Positions 38,501-51,200 of a stretch of 64,000 nt of DNA are shown one piece after another. Under the pieces are notes generated by a model. That model did not search any database and was not told where the DNA came from. It worked only from the letters and a program-made list of their open reading frames with translations. Both the position numbers and the translations under genes were made by a program. Source of the DNA: Dirofilaria immitis (taxonomy: Eukaryota > Nematoda > Chromadorea > Rhabditida > Onchocercidae); assembly GCA_024305405.1 (NCBI GenBank), contig JAKNDB010000064.1, forward strand, positions 558,001 to 622,000, written 5' to 3'. Positions within the stretch are counted from its first letter, which is position 1. Each line of letters opens with the position of its first letter.

Positions 38501-41500
38501 CCTTGGCTTCATAGATGTTTAAATTGTTTATTTAAATAAATGGCATTATAGGATGCTCAATTTATGACTGAAGTCCATCATATTAATAGTAAAGGCGAAG
38601 ATGCAGGAGTTGTTTATAGTGAAATGCAAGAATACGAATCAGAAATGAGTAGTATTGTAAGCTGGAAACGAAAGGAACTCTTTTATCCTCCAAGTGAGTT
38701 GTTTTTTTTCGCGGAAATTTCTTTTAATAGTGTTCATACGTTGACAAAACGCTATAATGCATTTATTGTGATTTTTAAATGTTTTGAATTATAGAATGGC
38801 ATACTGTTAGCAGTAAAAAATAGAGTAATCATGAAATATGTTTTAGACAATCCATATCGCGTGGAAACAGGTGGACGTTTGGCTGCTTTACGTACAACAT
38901 GTAATATGGAAAAGATAAGACGATATCACCGGGATTTTTATCACATTGACAATATGCTTTTGACTGTTTGTGGATCTATCGATCACTCAAAATTGTTACA
39001 TATTTTATCATCAATCGGTAATTAATTATAAATTCATTTCTTCTAATCAAGATAACTTAAAATTCAGGCGGTATTCCTAGTGAAAAATATTTATATTGTA
39101 TCCTAAATTCGTGTTTTTGATTTTTTTCTCAATTGAAGAGGAAGCATCACAACAACGAGTACCACATCTGTTCAGTAGTCCATTCAAGAATTCTATGCTG
39201 CTATTTACGGAACCTCAAGATAAAGAAATTGTTTGTCCAAGTGAAGATGAAAAATTGGGTGTGGTAGAGATTGCTTGGAAGGGTCCTTCCAAAAATGTTC
39301 GTTTTGAAATATGTTATCTATTTTTTTAAACATGAATCAGTTGACTCATTACTTAAGGCAGAATTTGCAAATAATCCATTATCTGAGGACAGCGAACCCT
39401 CTTCTTAAAAAACTAGTCGAATCAATTGAAATATATAGGATCAATTTTTAATTTCAAAGAGTTTAAGATTGTATAATTATAAGACGCGATTATCTGGACT
39501 TCCAAAAACTTGGTAATGTTGAGCAGCTTATTGTGTTTTATATAGATTCACGAATCGTTTCATTCTTTTCATAATTTTCTTCTTAGAGTGGATTTATTCT
39601 AAAACAAAATATATTTAGCTCGAAGAGTTGCAACAACTTGAAGTACTTACGTATTATTTGGCCGATACCGTTGCTTCTCCGTTGGAGCAGGATTTTGTGC
39701 AACTGGATGAGCAATTTGCAAGTTCCGTGCATTTAGACATATATGAACAATACATTAGCGAAATAGTGTTGTGCTTTAATGGGGTACCGATCAATAAATT
39801 GCAAAACATCAAAACAAGGCAAGAATTGATCTTTTATTAATTGCTCGTTTTTTATTTTTTAGCAAGAAATCTTTTTATAGTTTTCTACATTTCATTCAAT
39901 CTAAAAAAATTCAAAAACTAAAAGCCAAACTAAAATGTTGAGATTAGTGACAGATTTTATGTTGTAGTAGTAAATGGTCATATTTTGCATTCTAAAATCT
40001 TGATTTGATTTGGAATTTCTAGATTATTCGAGAAAACTTTGCCAGAAACGTTTGAAAAGAATTTTGATGGAGAACGAATGAAGAATACGATTTCAAACAT
40101 GATTGATAAAGAGCTTTCAAAAGTACCTCATTTATGGAAATTATTCCTACACAAATAGTTCTGTGCATTATTGCTGTTTTCTATCCTGACCAATTTTCTT
40201 TTAGTAATTTACGGTTAGGTTATGAATCATTTAAAAAAATTATTTACGGAATGACTGGTTTGTTGATTAGATTAAAACTTATTATTATGTCATTTTTTGT
40301 TTAATTGCCAATATTGTATTTTTTAATTGTGTTGAAATAATTTTCAGATGGAAACAGACTGCCATGATTTTGTTTTTGAGTTATTGTGCATGCATCAGAT
40401 TTATGGAAATGATGATCTTGAAATGCGATTAGATCATGTTACCCAATTACAAAAGTTCGTATCTCCTAATTTTTTTCCACTTGCTTTCATTTCTCTTACT
40501 TAAGTTATAGCGAATTATAGTGAAGAGACTTTTCTTTTGCAGAATGTTAGCAATGCAACCTGACGACTGGATCAGATTAGCTCGTCGATATCTAACAAAC
40601 GAGTGTATCTGCGTGATGGGTTGTCCTTCTCGAGATGAAGTGACCAGAATTGCTACAACGGTTGATATTTGGAATAATCATTTTGTTCTCTCGAGTAGTA
40701 GACCACACTTTCAGTTTGCTTCTATTTGAATAACTTCATCATGAAGTGCTGTTGTTGCTATAAATTTTCAGGGTCTTTTTCATTTAGGAAAAAAATCGAG
40801 TTGAAGAGCAACGTCGAAAATTAGGAGAAGATGGACTTCGACAACATGCCGAAAAATTAGAAAAAGCAATACATGAAACAACGGTTTATTTTTTTCGGTA
40901 ATCATAGGTATTAATGTTAAGTACGGATAATGAGTCAGTTTAAAATGAAATTTTGAAGTGGAGGTTATTTTAAAGAATATTTGGAACATATCCTATAAAA
41001 TTCTGACTTAAATACATTTGGCATTAGCTAAGCTTTAAATACATTTGGCATTAGCTAAACTTTTTGGTAAAACAATAAACTTTGAGATATTTCAGGCTCA
41101 AAACCACCACCTGAACTGCTTTCGAAAATGATGGTATGTGAGCTAGAGAATTTCGCAACGTTTAATGTGCAAACTTTGCATGCTCGAACAGATCAGAATG
41201 ATAATGAAATATTTAACTTACCACTTCCAGTCTATATACATAACGTCAAAACACATTTTGTTGAGGTATATCTCTTTTTTCTTAAATAACTGTTATCATT
41301 TCGTGATATTTTAGCTCAGACAGATATGATATAATGATGGTTTGGATTAATTTCACTGTGCATTACAGATTTACAACGTAAATTGATTATATTCAGGTTA
41401 TCACTGAAATAATATCTGCAGCAATTGTTTTAACGTAGAACTGCATCGTTATTGCTAATGTAATAAATAGTTTAGCTCATATTGATTTGGGATACAAAGC

Positions 41501-44500
41501 TTATACCGTTCGAATTGCGAATATGGTTGATGCTTTATTTCAAATTGATGTTCCAGAGCCCAGCTTTCGTGGACGATAGAGTAAGTATTTATTCCTCATT
41601 TATTTTATTTTATGTTTAGTGATGCTTTATTTAAAATCAATCTTAAATATTAAGTATTTCGGCTTATGTTTTATATCTAGAAATTTTTTTAGAAATTCGA
41701 CTGAAAAACTTAGTATGAGGAAATCCCTGACAATTTATTTAGCTCTTACCACAACTTTAAATTAAAATAGCAATAACGATGATAACGTAAAATTGGATGA
41801 AATATGGAACATTATAGTGATAGTTATCGTAATGCAAATAATAATATTTGCTAAGATTATTTAAATCTATTTGTAATAGGTATAGGGAAATATTTGAGAG
41901 GTATTTATTATTTATCATTGTAACTTATTTTATGCTTCATTTATCTTCATAATCAAACTTATTCAATCAGTTCTTAGACATATGTTCTGATATGATAAGT
42001 CACGACAATGTTTTATTAAAGAAACGTGATATTACCTTCAAATTATCCTATTATAATTCGAATTATCTCAATTTCAATAAAAATCTAGAAATATTCCTAT
42101 AGTATGTTGAAATTTACCGATATATATGTTTCATAATGATTTAACACTCTTGTTTTCCTAATATCGCTTGATGGGATTTCTATATTGATTTTCATCAATG
42201 TTTTATTTGGTGTTATATCTCAAACGAAAAAGTATCATCTTTATGATTTGTTTTTTATTACTTGTCTTTAGAAATCATTTCCCAAATCTTTTGAATTCAT
42301 ATATGTTTTTAGAAATTATCATACGAGGAAATGGCAAAATTGTACACTCGCGATCTGATATCATATTCCGCAGCTAGTGGTGTTTTGAATTATTTTGAGC
42401 GGTTTTGCTCACTTGCTTTAAAAGTTAGCTGAACAGTTGTTCAATTTCGAATTATTTCATAATAATTTTAGTTGTTCAATTTCGAATTATTTCATAATAA
42501 TTTTATGTATAATGTTCTATAAATGTTAGATTTGTGTTTTAAGAAATATTTGTATCACAGATCTGGAAATAAAGAGGAATATAGAGAGAAATGAATAAAA
42601 ATGGAAAGCAGAATAGAAAAGTGATAGATAAAACTAGACTAAAATGCCGAATAGCAGGATTTGAGATAATAAAATTTTTATGTTTTAGACTGTACCCGAA
42701 CGATATGATATTATGTTGTCATGGCTTACAACATTTGTTAAAGGAATTATCTTTGAAGCAGAACGTATCAAAGTGGCCGTTCAAAGCTTGATAGCTGAAG
42801 CTGATGAAGAAAAGCGAGATGGATCTGAAATGCAAAATGTGTTACTCTATACTGCTTTATTCCATGAAGGCAGGAGTTTTTAAAGTTGAAATATGGAAAT
42901 TGAAGCTAATTTGGGGATGATTTTGATTGAAGATTCAATCTAAAGCACATTTTTATAGCTGGAAATAAAATTTTTATATCTTGAATTTAAATTTAATTCG
43001 AATCATGCTGATCAACGTATTTTGCCATAATATTGTTTATAATCTTACAGAAAGCAATGAATATATGTATGGTTTGGTCCAATTAGAGGAATTTCACAAA
43101 AACGTGCTTCGATTAACTAATGATAACCCTATCTACGTAAATGTTTCTTCATTGTGTGATAATCTTCATTTCTTTATTTATTTGGGCTTCTCGCAAGACA
43201 TTTTTTTGAGGACTTTCTCGAATAATTTTTGCAAAATCATTTAAATATCAAAAGCTAGTAAAGAAGAATTAGGCACTTGCATCTTCATTTTGCAAGATAT
43301 TTGCAGGTAGATCTAGACACTTTCTAATCTCTATGGTCAGCATTGGACTATTCATATCAGTTTCACAATCCTCAACTCAATTTGAAGGAAGCACATATTA
43401 ATATATCAGTATATCTGATGATGTTAATATATCTTAGCATAAAACTCATTTTTTGTAATTTGCAGGTTATCGATAAATTGGAGAGATTACGTGATGCACT
43501 GATAAATTCTCCGACTAATGTGCACATTATTTGTGACACAGAGAAAATTATGCCCTCCCTGCCAACTAATCTTGCGTGGCTTTATCATGACCGTAAATCT
43601 ACATGTAAACCTTTCACAGATTTTCGAGTAAGTTAACTTCTTATTTTAGTCAAAGAAGAATATTTGCTGTGATCAAAAAATTAGCATATATCCTGAACTT
43701 TTCATGAATATTTGCCTTCGCATACTTATAATACGAGTGTGCTAAACTTAGTTGTTTATTCTAACATATATTGCATCTATGATTTGCAGATTGATCTTTT
43801 TCATTAATTTTAGAATTCACCTGGAGAAGCGGTAACATACAATAACTTTGGAAAGCAGCGTGTTGTTGCTGTTGGTGCTACTGAATCATCCTTTTTGAAA
43901 CAAGTATATTTATTTAATCATTTCATTGCTTCTGGAGAAATGAAGTGAAATGTCTATTTAAAAATTGAAAATAAGTTAAAATCATATTTTAAAGTTATTA
44001 AAATGCATAGTTTGAGATTGCAAGTGTAAATTTAAGTTGGAGAAGTCAAAGGATTCAGTATTTGATGCTGATATCGTGCGTATGACGCAACACATTCTCT
44101 GATGGTGGTCCATATTCTTATAGTTATTAAGATATTTGTAATTTTGTTTACATTAAATTATATTGAACCATGTTGTTTTATCGTTTCCTTGCGATTGATA
44201 GAGTATTCAGTGAAACCACCAGTCAAAAATAAAATCCTACTTATATACCTATAAATCAAATCATAATCAGATGAAATGGATTTATAAATAAGTTAAGTTT
44301 CACTTTACTCCTCGATCAACTCTCAACGAGCTTTATTTCTGTAAACATCTAATTGGACTACTATTTTGCATAGCAAAGCGAAATTGTTAATAATCAACAA
44401 TTCGTAGCAATTTTATTCGCTGGACAAGAAATAATGAACAATAGTGGTTTGCAGAATTTATAAAATAATACTTTGCAGTCTATACCATTCAAGTATCGAA

Positions 44501-45667
44501 TGGGTAGCGAGGAAGGATTGGCTGTGCAGCTCATAGCTCAATATTTATCGCAAGTTGAGGGCACATTATATAAAGCAATACGTGGAAATGGTTTAGCGTA
44601 TGGTGTGAATATTGAAATAAATCCGGATGACCAGCTGCTCAGTTTTTCCATCCATCAAAGCGCTCAACTAGAACAAGCTTATGAAGAGGCCAAAAAGTTG
44701 TGGTTAGAATTTTCGCTGTGTAGAATTCAATAATTTTATTAATATTTGGAATAAGGAATTGAAAAACTGGGAAAAAAGTGAGGTCACTTGTAGGATTATT
44801 TCAAAAAAATCTTTTAAAAATCATCTGTGGCGCGAGATATACAATATTTAGTTTAATGAATTGAAACACGTGGATGAAATTGAGTTTGAAGCAGCGAAGA
44901 GAAGTCTTGTATCAATGATAGTACAATCTGAGGATACGGTAATTAATGCTGCACATCAAGCTGTCTTCAATGAATTTCGGGAATTACCATTTCAATTTTG
45001 GAGGCAAGTTATTCTAAAAGTATTGAGTAAAACACTATTGCCGTTGCAAGATATTGATCGACAGTGACATGTATTCTATTCGGTATCAATTAGTATAATT
45101 TATATCAGTGACATGATGTAAATATAGTTACATTAAATACAGAAACCACGTTAATTTTGTTGGATAACAGCGTTAACTAGATAAAGTAAACCGAAAAGTT
45201 GAGAAATTTACCGAATTTTTGAAAGAAATATTATTCTTTGGTTTCATTTAGCAGAGATTATTTAAATAAAGAAGCTTCAAATTGAATTGCCAATCAAGAG
45301 CGAGAGGACTATTTACAGGCATACAAGGCTGTTCTTATGCAGAAAGCTAAAAAGGAATAAAATTTCCAATTTTTTACGCTTATCACTAAATATCATTTAT
45401 AATAGTGGTAGTATTTCAATATTTCTAATCCAAAATATTTTATATTTATAATTCAGGAAATATTCTGAGCGGATCTGGAATGCATCAATGAAAGAAGTAG
45501 TGGAATGCAGTAGAAATTTTATGTTGGATTTGTTTGACGATAGGAAATGCTATCGTGCAATAACTGTGCCACATGGAAAGTTGAGGGATATTGAGAAATA
45601 TTTCACAGGAATTGAAGTGGTCCGCTCTTCAGATCTGCATGTAAAAGCTACTTCTGTATTCCGCTAA
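35579..45667 (+). CDS. M16-family zinc metalloprotease, C. elegans C05D11.1 type
   Basis: Exons: 35579-35600, 37156-37296, 37643-37815, 38066-38134, 38552-38693, 38847-39017, 39139-39296, 39619-39818, 40023-40122, 40348-40454, 40543-40660, 40788-40883, 41096-41265, 41476-41580, 42313-42423, 42689-42869, 43051-43136, 43466-43627, 43814-43903, 44479-44696, 44852-45003, about 45255-45320, 45457-45667 (TAA). Together about 1015 residues. The inverted zinc motif is HTLEH (exon 3) with NAFTAQDHTGYE behind it and the distal Glu in VVYSEMQEYESE. The C-terminal half is a second M16 fold without the motif. The short N-terminus has no import signal, and the family is related to the presequence-protease group. 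Donors at 39819, 42870 and 45004 are GC. Defects as read: junction 40883/41096 and exon 44479-44696 are one base short, a TGA at 45283 lies between DYLNKEAS and REDYLQAYK, and the last junction is unresolved. Confidence 0.85.
41008..41061. repeat. 27-bp tandem duplication in an intron
   Basis: TTAAATACATTTGGCATTAG followed by CTAAGCT/CTAAACT occurs twice back to back in the intron before exon 41096-41265 of the M16 gene. Confidence 0.85.
42436..42505. repeat. 35-bp tandem duplication in an intron
   Basis: Two consecutive identical copies beginning GTTGTTCAATTTCGAATTAT in the intron after exon 42313-42423 of the M16 gene. Perfect identity indicates a recent event or an assembly duplication. 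Confidence 0.9.
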
Positions 45668-46599
45668 GGTTATTTGTCTCGGCTGCAAAATTGAATAGAG
45701 GAATTTCGAATGTTGTATCTTAGCACGAATCAGTAATATATGTTGGACAATTATGCAACCTGAACCGATATGATTCCGAATCAGATTCATTTCATGAACA
45801 ATTAACTTCGAGTTTCATTGAATTCACTTTCTCGTCGATCTAAACAAACATATTTAAATGGCTAGAACTGATTAACAGCTTAAATTAACCTAAGTGACCA
45901 ATCAAGATATTCCTATTGTTCCAATCATACTGCAGATTCGTGAGTGCTGCACAATCTCATCATTTTTCATTTCACAGGTGTAATAGTTCAGTAATAGTTC
46001 AGATTATGTCGTACGATATTTTGTCTTTTCAACTTTCATTCGAAATTTCTGATTTTAATAAATTTTTGAAATGTAAATTTGTCAGTACTATAATTCCATT
46101 CTTTTCTATATTTTTGTATTAATTTTAATTGTTGCATGGTAATATATTCGCCAGAATTCCTTGCGATTAAGTTATTACGCCGAAAATTCTTTTCAGATAT
46201 TTAAATTATTAATAAAGTTGTACATATCTCTTTGCTATAATTTGTTACTATCATTAATGTTTTATCATTTTTATATGTTACTTCTTTTGGGTCGGTCAAT
46301 AAAATCTACCAAAAGTATGATAATATGATAATCTCGTTCATAAAATCGATACACCCACAGAAATTCAATCCACTTTTCATCGAATGTCAAAAATCATTCA
46401 ATTTATATTACGGTAATGGCCGCGGCCTTAATACTAGGAAGGATGGTAAATTTTATTTTATGGTTGCTTTTGCTCTAAATTTTATCGAGATCTCAAAACG
46501 CAGTTACCTGTATCTCGATTTTCTCTGTAATCTAAATGAAACCTGTACATAACTGACCATTCCTCTCCTCTCGTTTTTGTCTACGCAGCGATGCACTGG
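45668..46599. other. Intergenic region between M16 and TRIM-NHL genes
   Basis: Non-coding AT-rich sequence, presumably the 3' UTR of the protease gene and the promoter of the next. The block around 46410-46430 is locally GC-richer (GGCCGCGGCC), as is 46700-46750, but no specific motif was recognised. Confidence 0.4.
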
Positions 46600-46659
46600 T
46601 TGAGTTGGTTCGTTATCCTGGATGCTTTTTCGCTGTTACAGACTTAAGGTTTTGAAACG
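46600..46659 (+). other. Probable 5' non-coding exon of the TRIM-NHL gene
   Basis: A good donor (AAACG|GTAAGTGCG at 46660) follows a stretch with a very short open frame. The next acceptor (TAATTTCAG, exon from 48090) leads to the coding start at 48220. The 5' limit is not known. This is an inference from splice signals; the exon could be absent or differ. Confidence 0.4.
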
Positions 46660-48219
46660 GTAAGTGCGATCAATATCGTAATCTTTTTATCATACGGATA
46701 CCGTTTGTGCGTGTTGTCTGGGGCGACGTTTGGTTCGGGGATGTGACGTGTACGTGTAACATGGTCGTTTGTTAAAATTGAATTTTCCGATTATTGAAAT
46801 TTGATTAAACATCTATTGATTCTTGATACTCAATTTCAGAATGTTTACAATATGCTGTTGGTTTAAAATTATTTTTAAAATTATCATCGACATCAACCGA
46901 TTACATATTTTAATCACTATGACGGTTTAATCAACTTAAATTCTTCATCTACGCAATAATTACGTATATCATTTAGTTTATAATATGATAATAGAAAATT
47001 ATGAATAACTTAGTTTATCTAACTAATTGATCTAATTGATTAGTTTAATAACTGTTTTTCAGAAACTGTTTTTCAATAGATTATATTTATCCATAATTTT
47101 ATGATAGCAGTTGTGAGAATCACTAGCGTACGTTCATTTTTCTTCAGCGGGTTTAAACTAAGTTATTTCTCATCATGAAACTTATTTATTAAGCTAATCA
47201 GCTAGATAAATTAGTTAGATAAACTTAAAATCATGCAATTGCAAGACGTGAACTAGTGAATAACGATGTTTGTATTATGCGTCTATCTCAATTACTTGAA
47301 TTTACTGGACCGTCTTACCAGAATTGGGGATAAGAAATTTTAAACTTGGCAAGTGGTAATGCTAACTTTTATCATCCAATAAGTAAATATTTACGTAATA
47401 TTGTCAACTTGGTTATTATAACGATTTGGTAGAGTATCAAAATTCATATTTTGGTAGAGTATCAGAAGTCATCTAACAAGGACTATGAAATTTGTCCAGT
47501 ATCGGATTGTTTTTCATTTCTGGATGATTATATGTTAATTGCTATAAACTTTCTGCTTGCAAATGATATAAAAGTTTCATGCTAAGGAAGTGCATATCGT
47601 TGATTTCTTTTTCTTGATGATTTTGTTATTATTTCGAATTGGAATTTAAATTATTAATTTGAATAAATTTAACATAGTCATTTATTTGAATAAATTTAAC
47701 AAAATCACAAAGTTGCCGTTTATTACATACAGTAGTCATTTGGTTTCATATTGCCCTATTCTTTTGTCTTTCATACAGTTAGAATTTCTTGACAATTATT
47801 GAATGTCATCAATTCTAGGATTTTTCAATAAATTGTTTTTTAATGCTTTTACGTATTCGACGAACTGTAAAGAAGAAGTATCATGCATTTAAATTAAATC
47901 AAATTTTTGAGACTTAATATACTGAAGTTTCGTTTTTTTTTTTGTAATGAATTATGTATTTTTAGTTTATTGATTCGATTGGTAAAAATACGTTATTTTA
48001 CTCTATGATTTAGAAAGATGTAAATTTTTTATTGGCGATGATTTTCAGATTATGTGGAACAGTTATATTTCTCTTGCTGTTAATTTCAGGTTTCTACCTC
48101 ATATTTTATGCATCAAAAACATCAGATAAATTTCGCACGATTTAAAGGAGGAAATCATCGAGTGTCTGTGTGTGACGGATTGATCCGAAAACAGTTGGAC
48201 GGCGAGTTTATTTTTAAAA

Positions 48220-51200
48220 ATGGAAATGTATGCCAATGGATTAATGGAAGAAAATGGTGGGACAACGGTCTCAGCAGTGGTGACACCAACAACAACTACT
48301 ACAGTAACGCTAGATCTCTCAACACAGCAACAGAACAGTTATATTTTCGGTATTACAGATGACAAAGTATGATTTTTCAATTAATTTTAAATTATTGAGA
48401 CAGGGAGCTTAGTTTTCCAAAAGCTATATCCTCTTACAAACCGGACGGAAATATGCGCATCAGTGTTGATAGATGCTACTGTGATACGGTACATCGGATA
48501 TCATACACTGTTAACGAAAAATTGTATAATAAACGGCGAAATGATATAATAATATACAGGGAAGGGCAGAGAGCATGATTGTGTGCTTATTTTTGGTCTG
48601 ATTTTTCACGCTGTTTATGTGCGCTTGTATTATTTATCTTTTTATTATGGTATCTATAAAAATTTAATTTTTTTATAATCTTCGTAAAAGTGCATTTCTT
48701 TTAATATATGTTCACTGATTGAATTTTGAACTCGATATTAGTGATATTTCGATAGTTTTAATTTTGTTTCTGCTAAAAATTCTGAAGTGCTTTTACGACG
48801 TTTTCATACCAATGCTGAAGCCTTCTGTTAGGAAAGGATTAAAATGATAAAACAGAGGAATTCAAAATCTGCTGTAAGTAAGATGCAAAGGAATATAATT
48901 ATATTTTATTACTAACATTTTCTACTTTGAATAAGTTTAATTAAAATATGAAGTTTGTCATGCAAGAAACTGATGAAAAAAGTTATAGTCGGAAAGTCCA
49001 CCATCGTTGAAGGAGGATAAAAATACAGGAGGTGTTTCCAGTGCGAATATAGCGGGAAATGAAATAGATTCAACGCGGTCCCCAAGTCCACTGCTTGATG
49101 TTGGAATGATACCAAGTGTTGACAGTTCTCTTTGTCCATATTGTGGCAAACAATATAGAAAGGTAATTAAATCGTATAGAAAACTACATCTTTGTCCAGA
49201 AATAAAAATCTCTGGAAATTAATACAAAAATTTTTATGGCAGCCTGTTTGATATCAGATTTTTAACTTGTTTGTTGTCGTATTTTTAACTAATAGTTTTC
49301 TTACTAAATGCATTTAACCGAGCAGCAAGAATATCAATGCAGCGTCAAATTTTTGGAATTCTGAGTTTGTGAAATCTAGTTTTATATTGACATAAAAGCG
49401 GCAAAAATTTTGTTTGCGATAATCTGATTATCGAGTAAGCCAACAATATAGCTCATTTTTGATTCTGGATATAAGATGTATTGTTATACACTTAATTATG
49501 CATGTCGGTTTTAGCCGCGAGTATTGGATTGTCTTCATTCAATGTGTGAAGACTGTATAATAGCTCAGTTAGATGGACGACGGGAGGGTGAATCAGAACG
49601 TGCAAGAACCGCACTTATGTTGGATTTTGAACTTGAAAGCACATGTGAGATGAGGCCGACCCCACCAGGAGTCATTAGGTGTCCAACATGCCATCAGGTT
49701 AGTAAACAAATTCGATCGAATAACTATAACATACAACACGCAGAGTGATACGCTTTTTGTTCGTTTATTCATTCCTAGACACTTTTAAAATATGTTCGAA
49801 TTTGATATTCGGGAATTTTCATCTTTCATACATTTATCATATTTATAAATATGCTTAATTCTTTAGCTTTATTTATCTTTTCTCTTTTATAGATTGATAA
49901 TATTTTTCAAAAAATAGAAGGGACAAAACAATTGTTTCAGGAAAGCCATGTAGGTAATGATGTCCGATTTGTGAATCACCTGTTGCTTGATTTTGTTCGC
50001 TTACATGAAGTTGATGGTGTAAGCGCCGCCAAAGGTGCACGGACATGTCGTGCATGTAAAGTGAACAGCTTGCAATGGCCGTATGCAAGCAGTGCGCAAG
50101 TGACTTATGCAAAAATTGTTACCAAGCGCATCGTGACATGAAATTATTCGACGGACATACGGTATGAATTGAGTTCCATTGTGCAATGCAATATCCTATA
50201 TTTTTATAATGAAGTGTCTTTTGCTACATTAAAAGCATCAAAGCAGACATCAATTATTAGGTGTTAACATATGCGGAATTGGCGCAGAATCCGTCGGAAT
50301 TGCCCCGTGATCCGGTGATGTGTGTGTTGCATCCTCAAATGCCATACTCACTTCTCTGTGCTACTTGTGAGTCACCAATATGTGGACAGTGTCATGCGGA
50401 GCATGCAGATATACGACATCATAATTTAGTAAATATCGATGAAACAGTTGCTAATTTGGTCAGACTTGAATTAAAGGATATTGCGAATGGAGCAGAAGCT
50501 AAGGTTACTTAATTTATTTTCAGAGTTTCATCGATTTATACACATTCTCAGATCCGATTTATTTGAAGTATTGATCATATGTTTTTATGCTTGGTCACTG
50601 GTTGCATCTATCCCCTTCTAGAAGGAGGAGATAATTGTTTGTTGACTATTAATTCCTTGTTATTGCCACGAATGATTGGTTCGTTGTTGCTTCTTCCATT
50701 ATTCCTTTTTATTTGTTTCACTGTGCGGCATCACATAAGTTCATGTTTTTCAGTCAAAAACTGTAGAAGCTGCTTGTAATTCCGTGCCAGCTCGTCAGCG
50801 CGTTCTTACTGAGCAGTATGAAGTAATTAAAGCAGAGATAGAAGATACCTTCAGTGAATATCATAAAGCATTGAATGCAATGAAGGAGCATTTGTTACGT
50901 AAATTAGATAAATCACGCGATGACCAGGAAACCGATCTGAATAATTTAAATCGACGAGTTAATGTTACCACTGTGAAAATTGCTGATGCTGTCGCGTAAG
51001 TGTATCTAATAGTAAAGCTTAGAAATGATAGCGTATCAAGAAAAATTATTAGAACTTGTCCATATTCTTGAACCACAGTATAGTCTATGTCTTGCCATAC
51101 TAATTGCCACAGTATTTATATGATGAATTCAATAGTCAGATTTTGAGTAAATAGTAATATTTTTTTTTAAATTAAATATTTTATATTTTATTCTTGCTCA

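Noticed and set aside
46591..46650. Short ATG frame MHWLSWFVILDAF as a protein start
   Set aside because: It stops after 18 codons before the GTAAGTGCG donor, so the exon is better read as non-coding leader.
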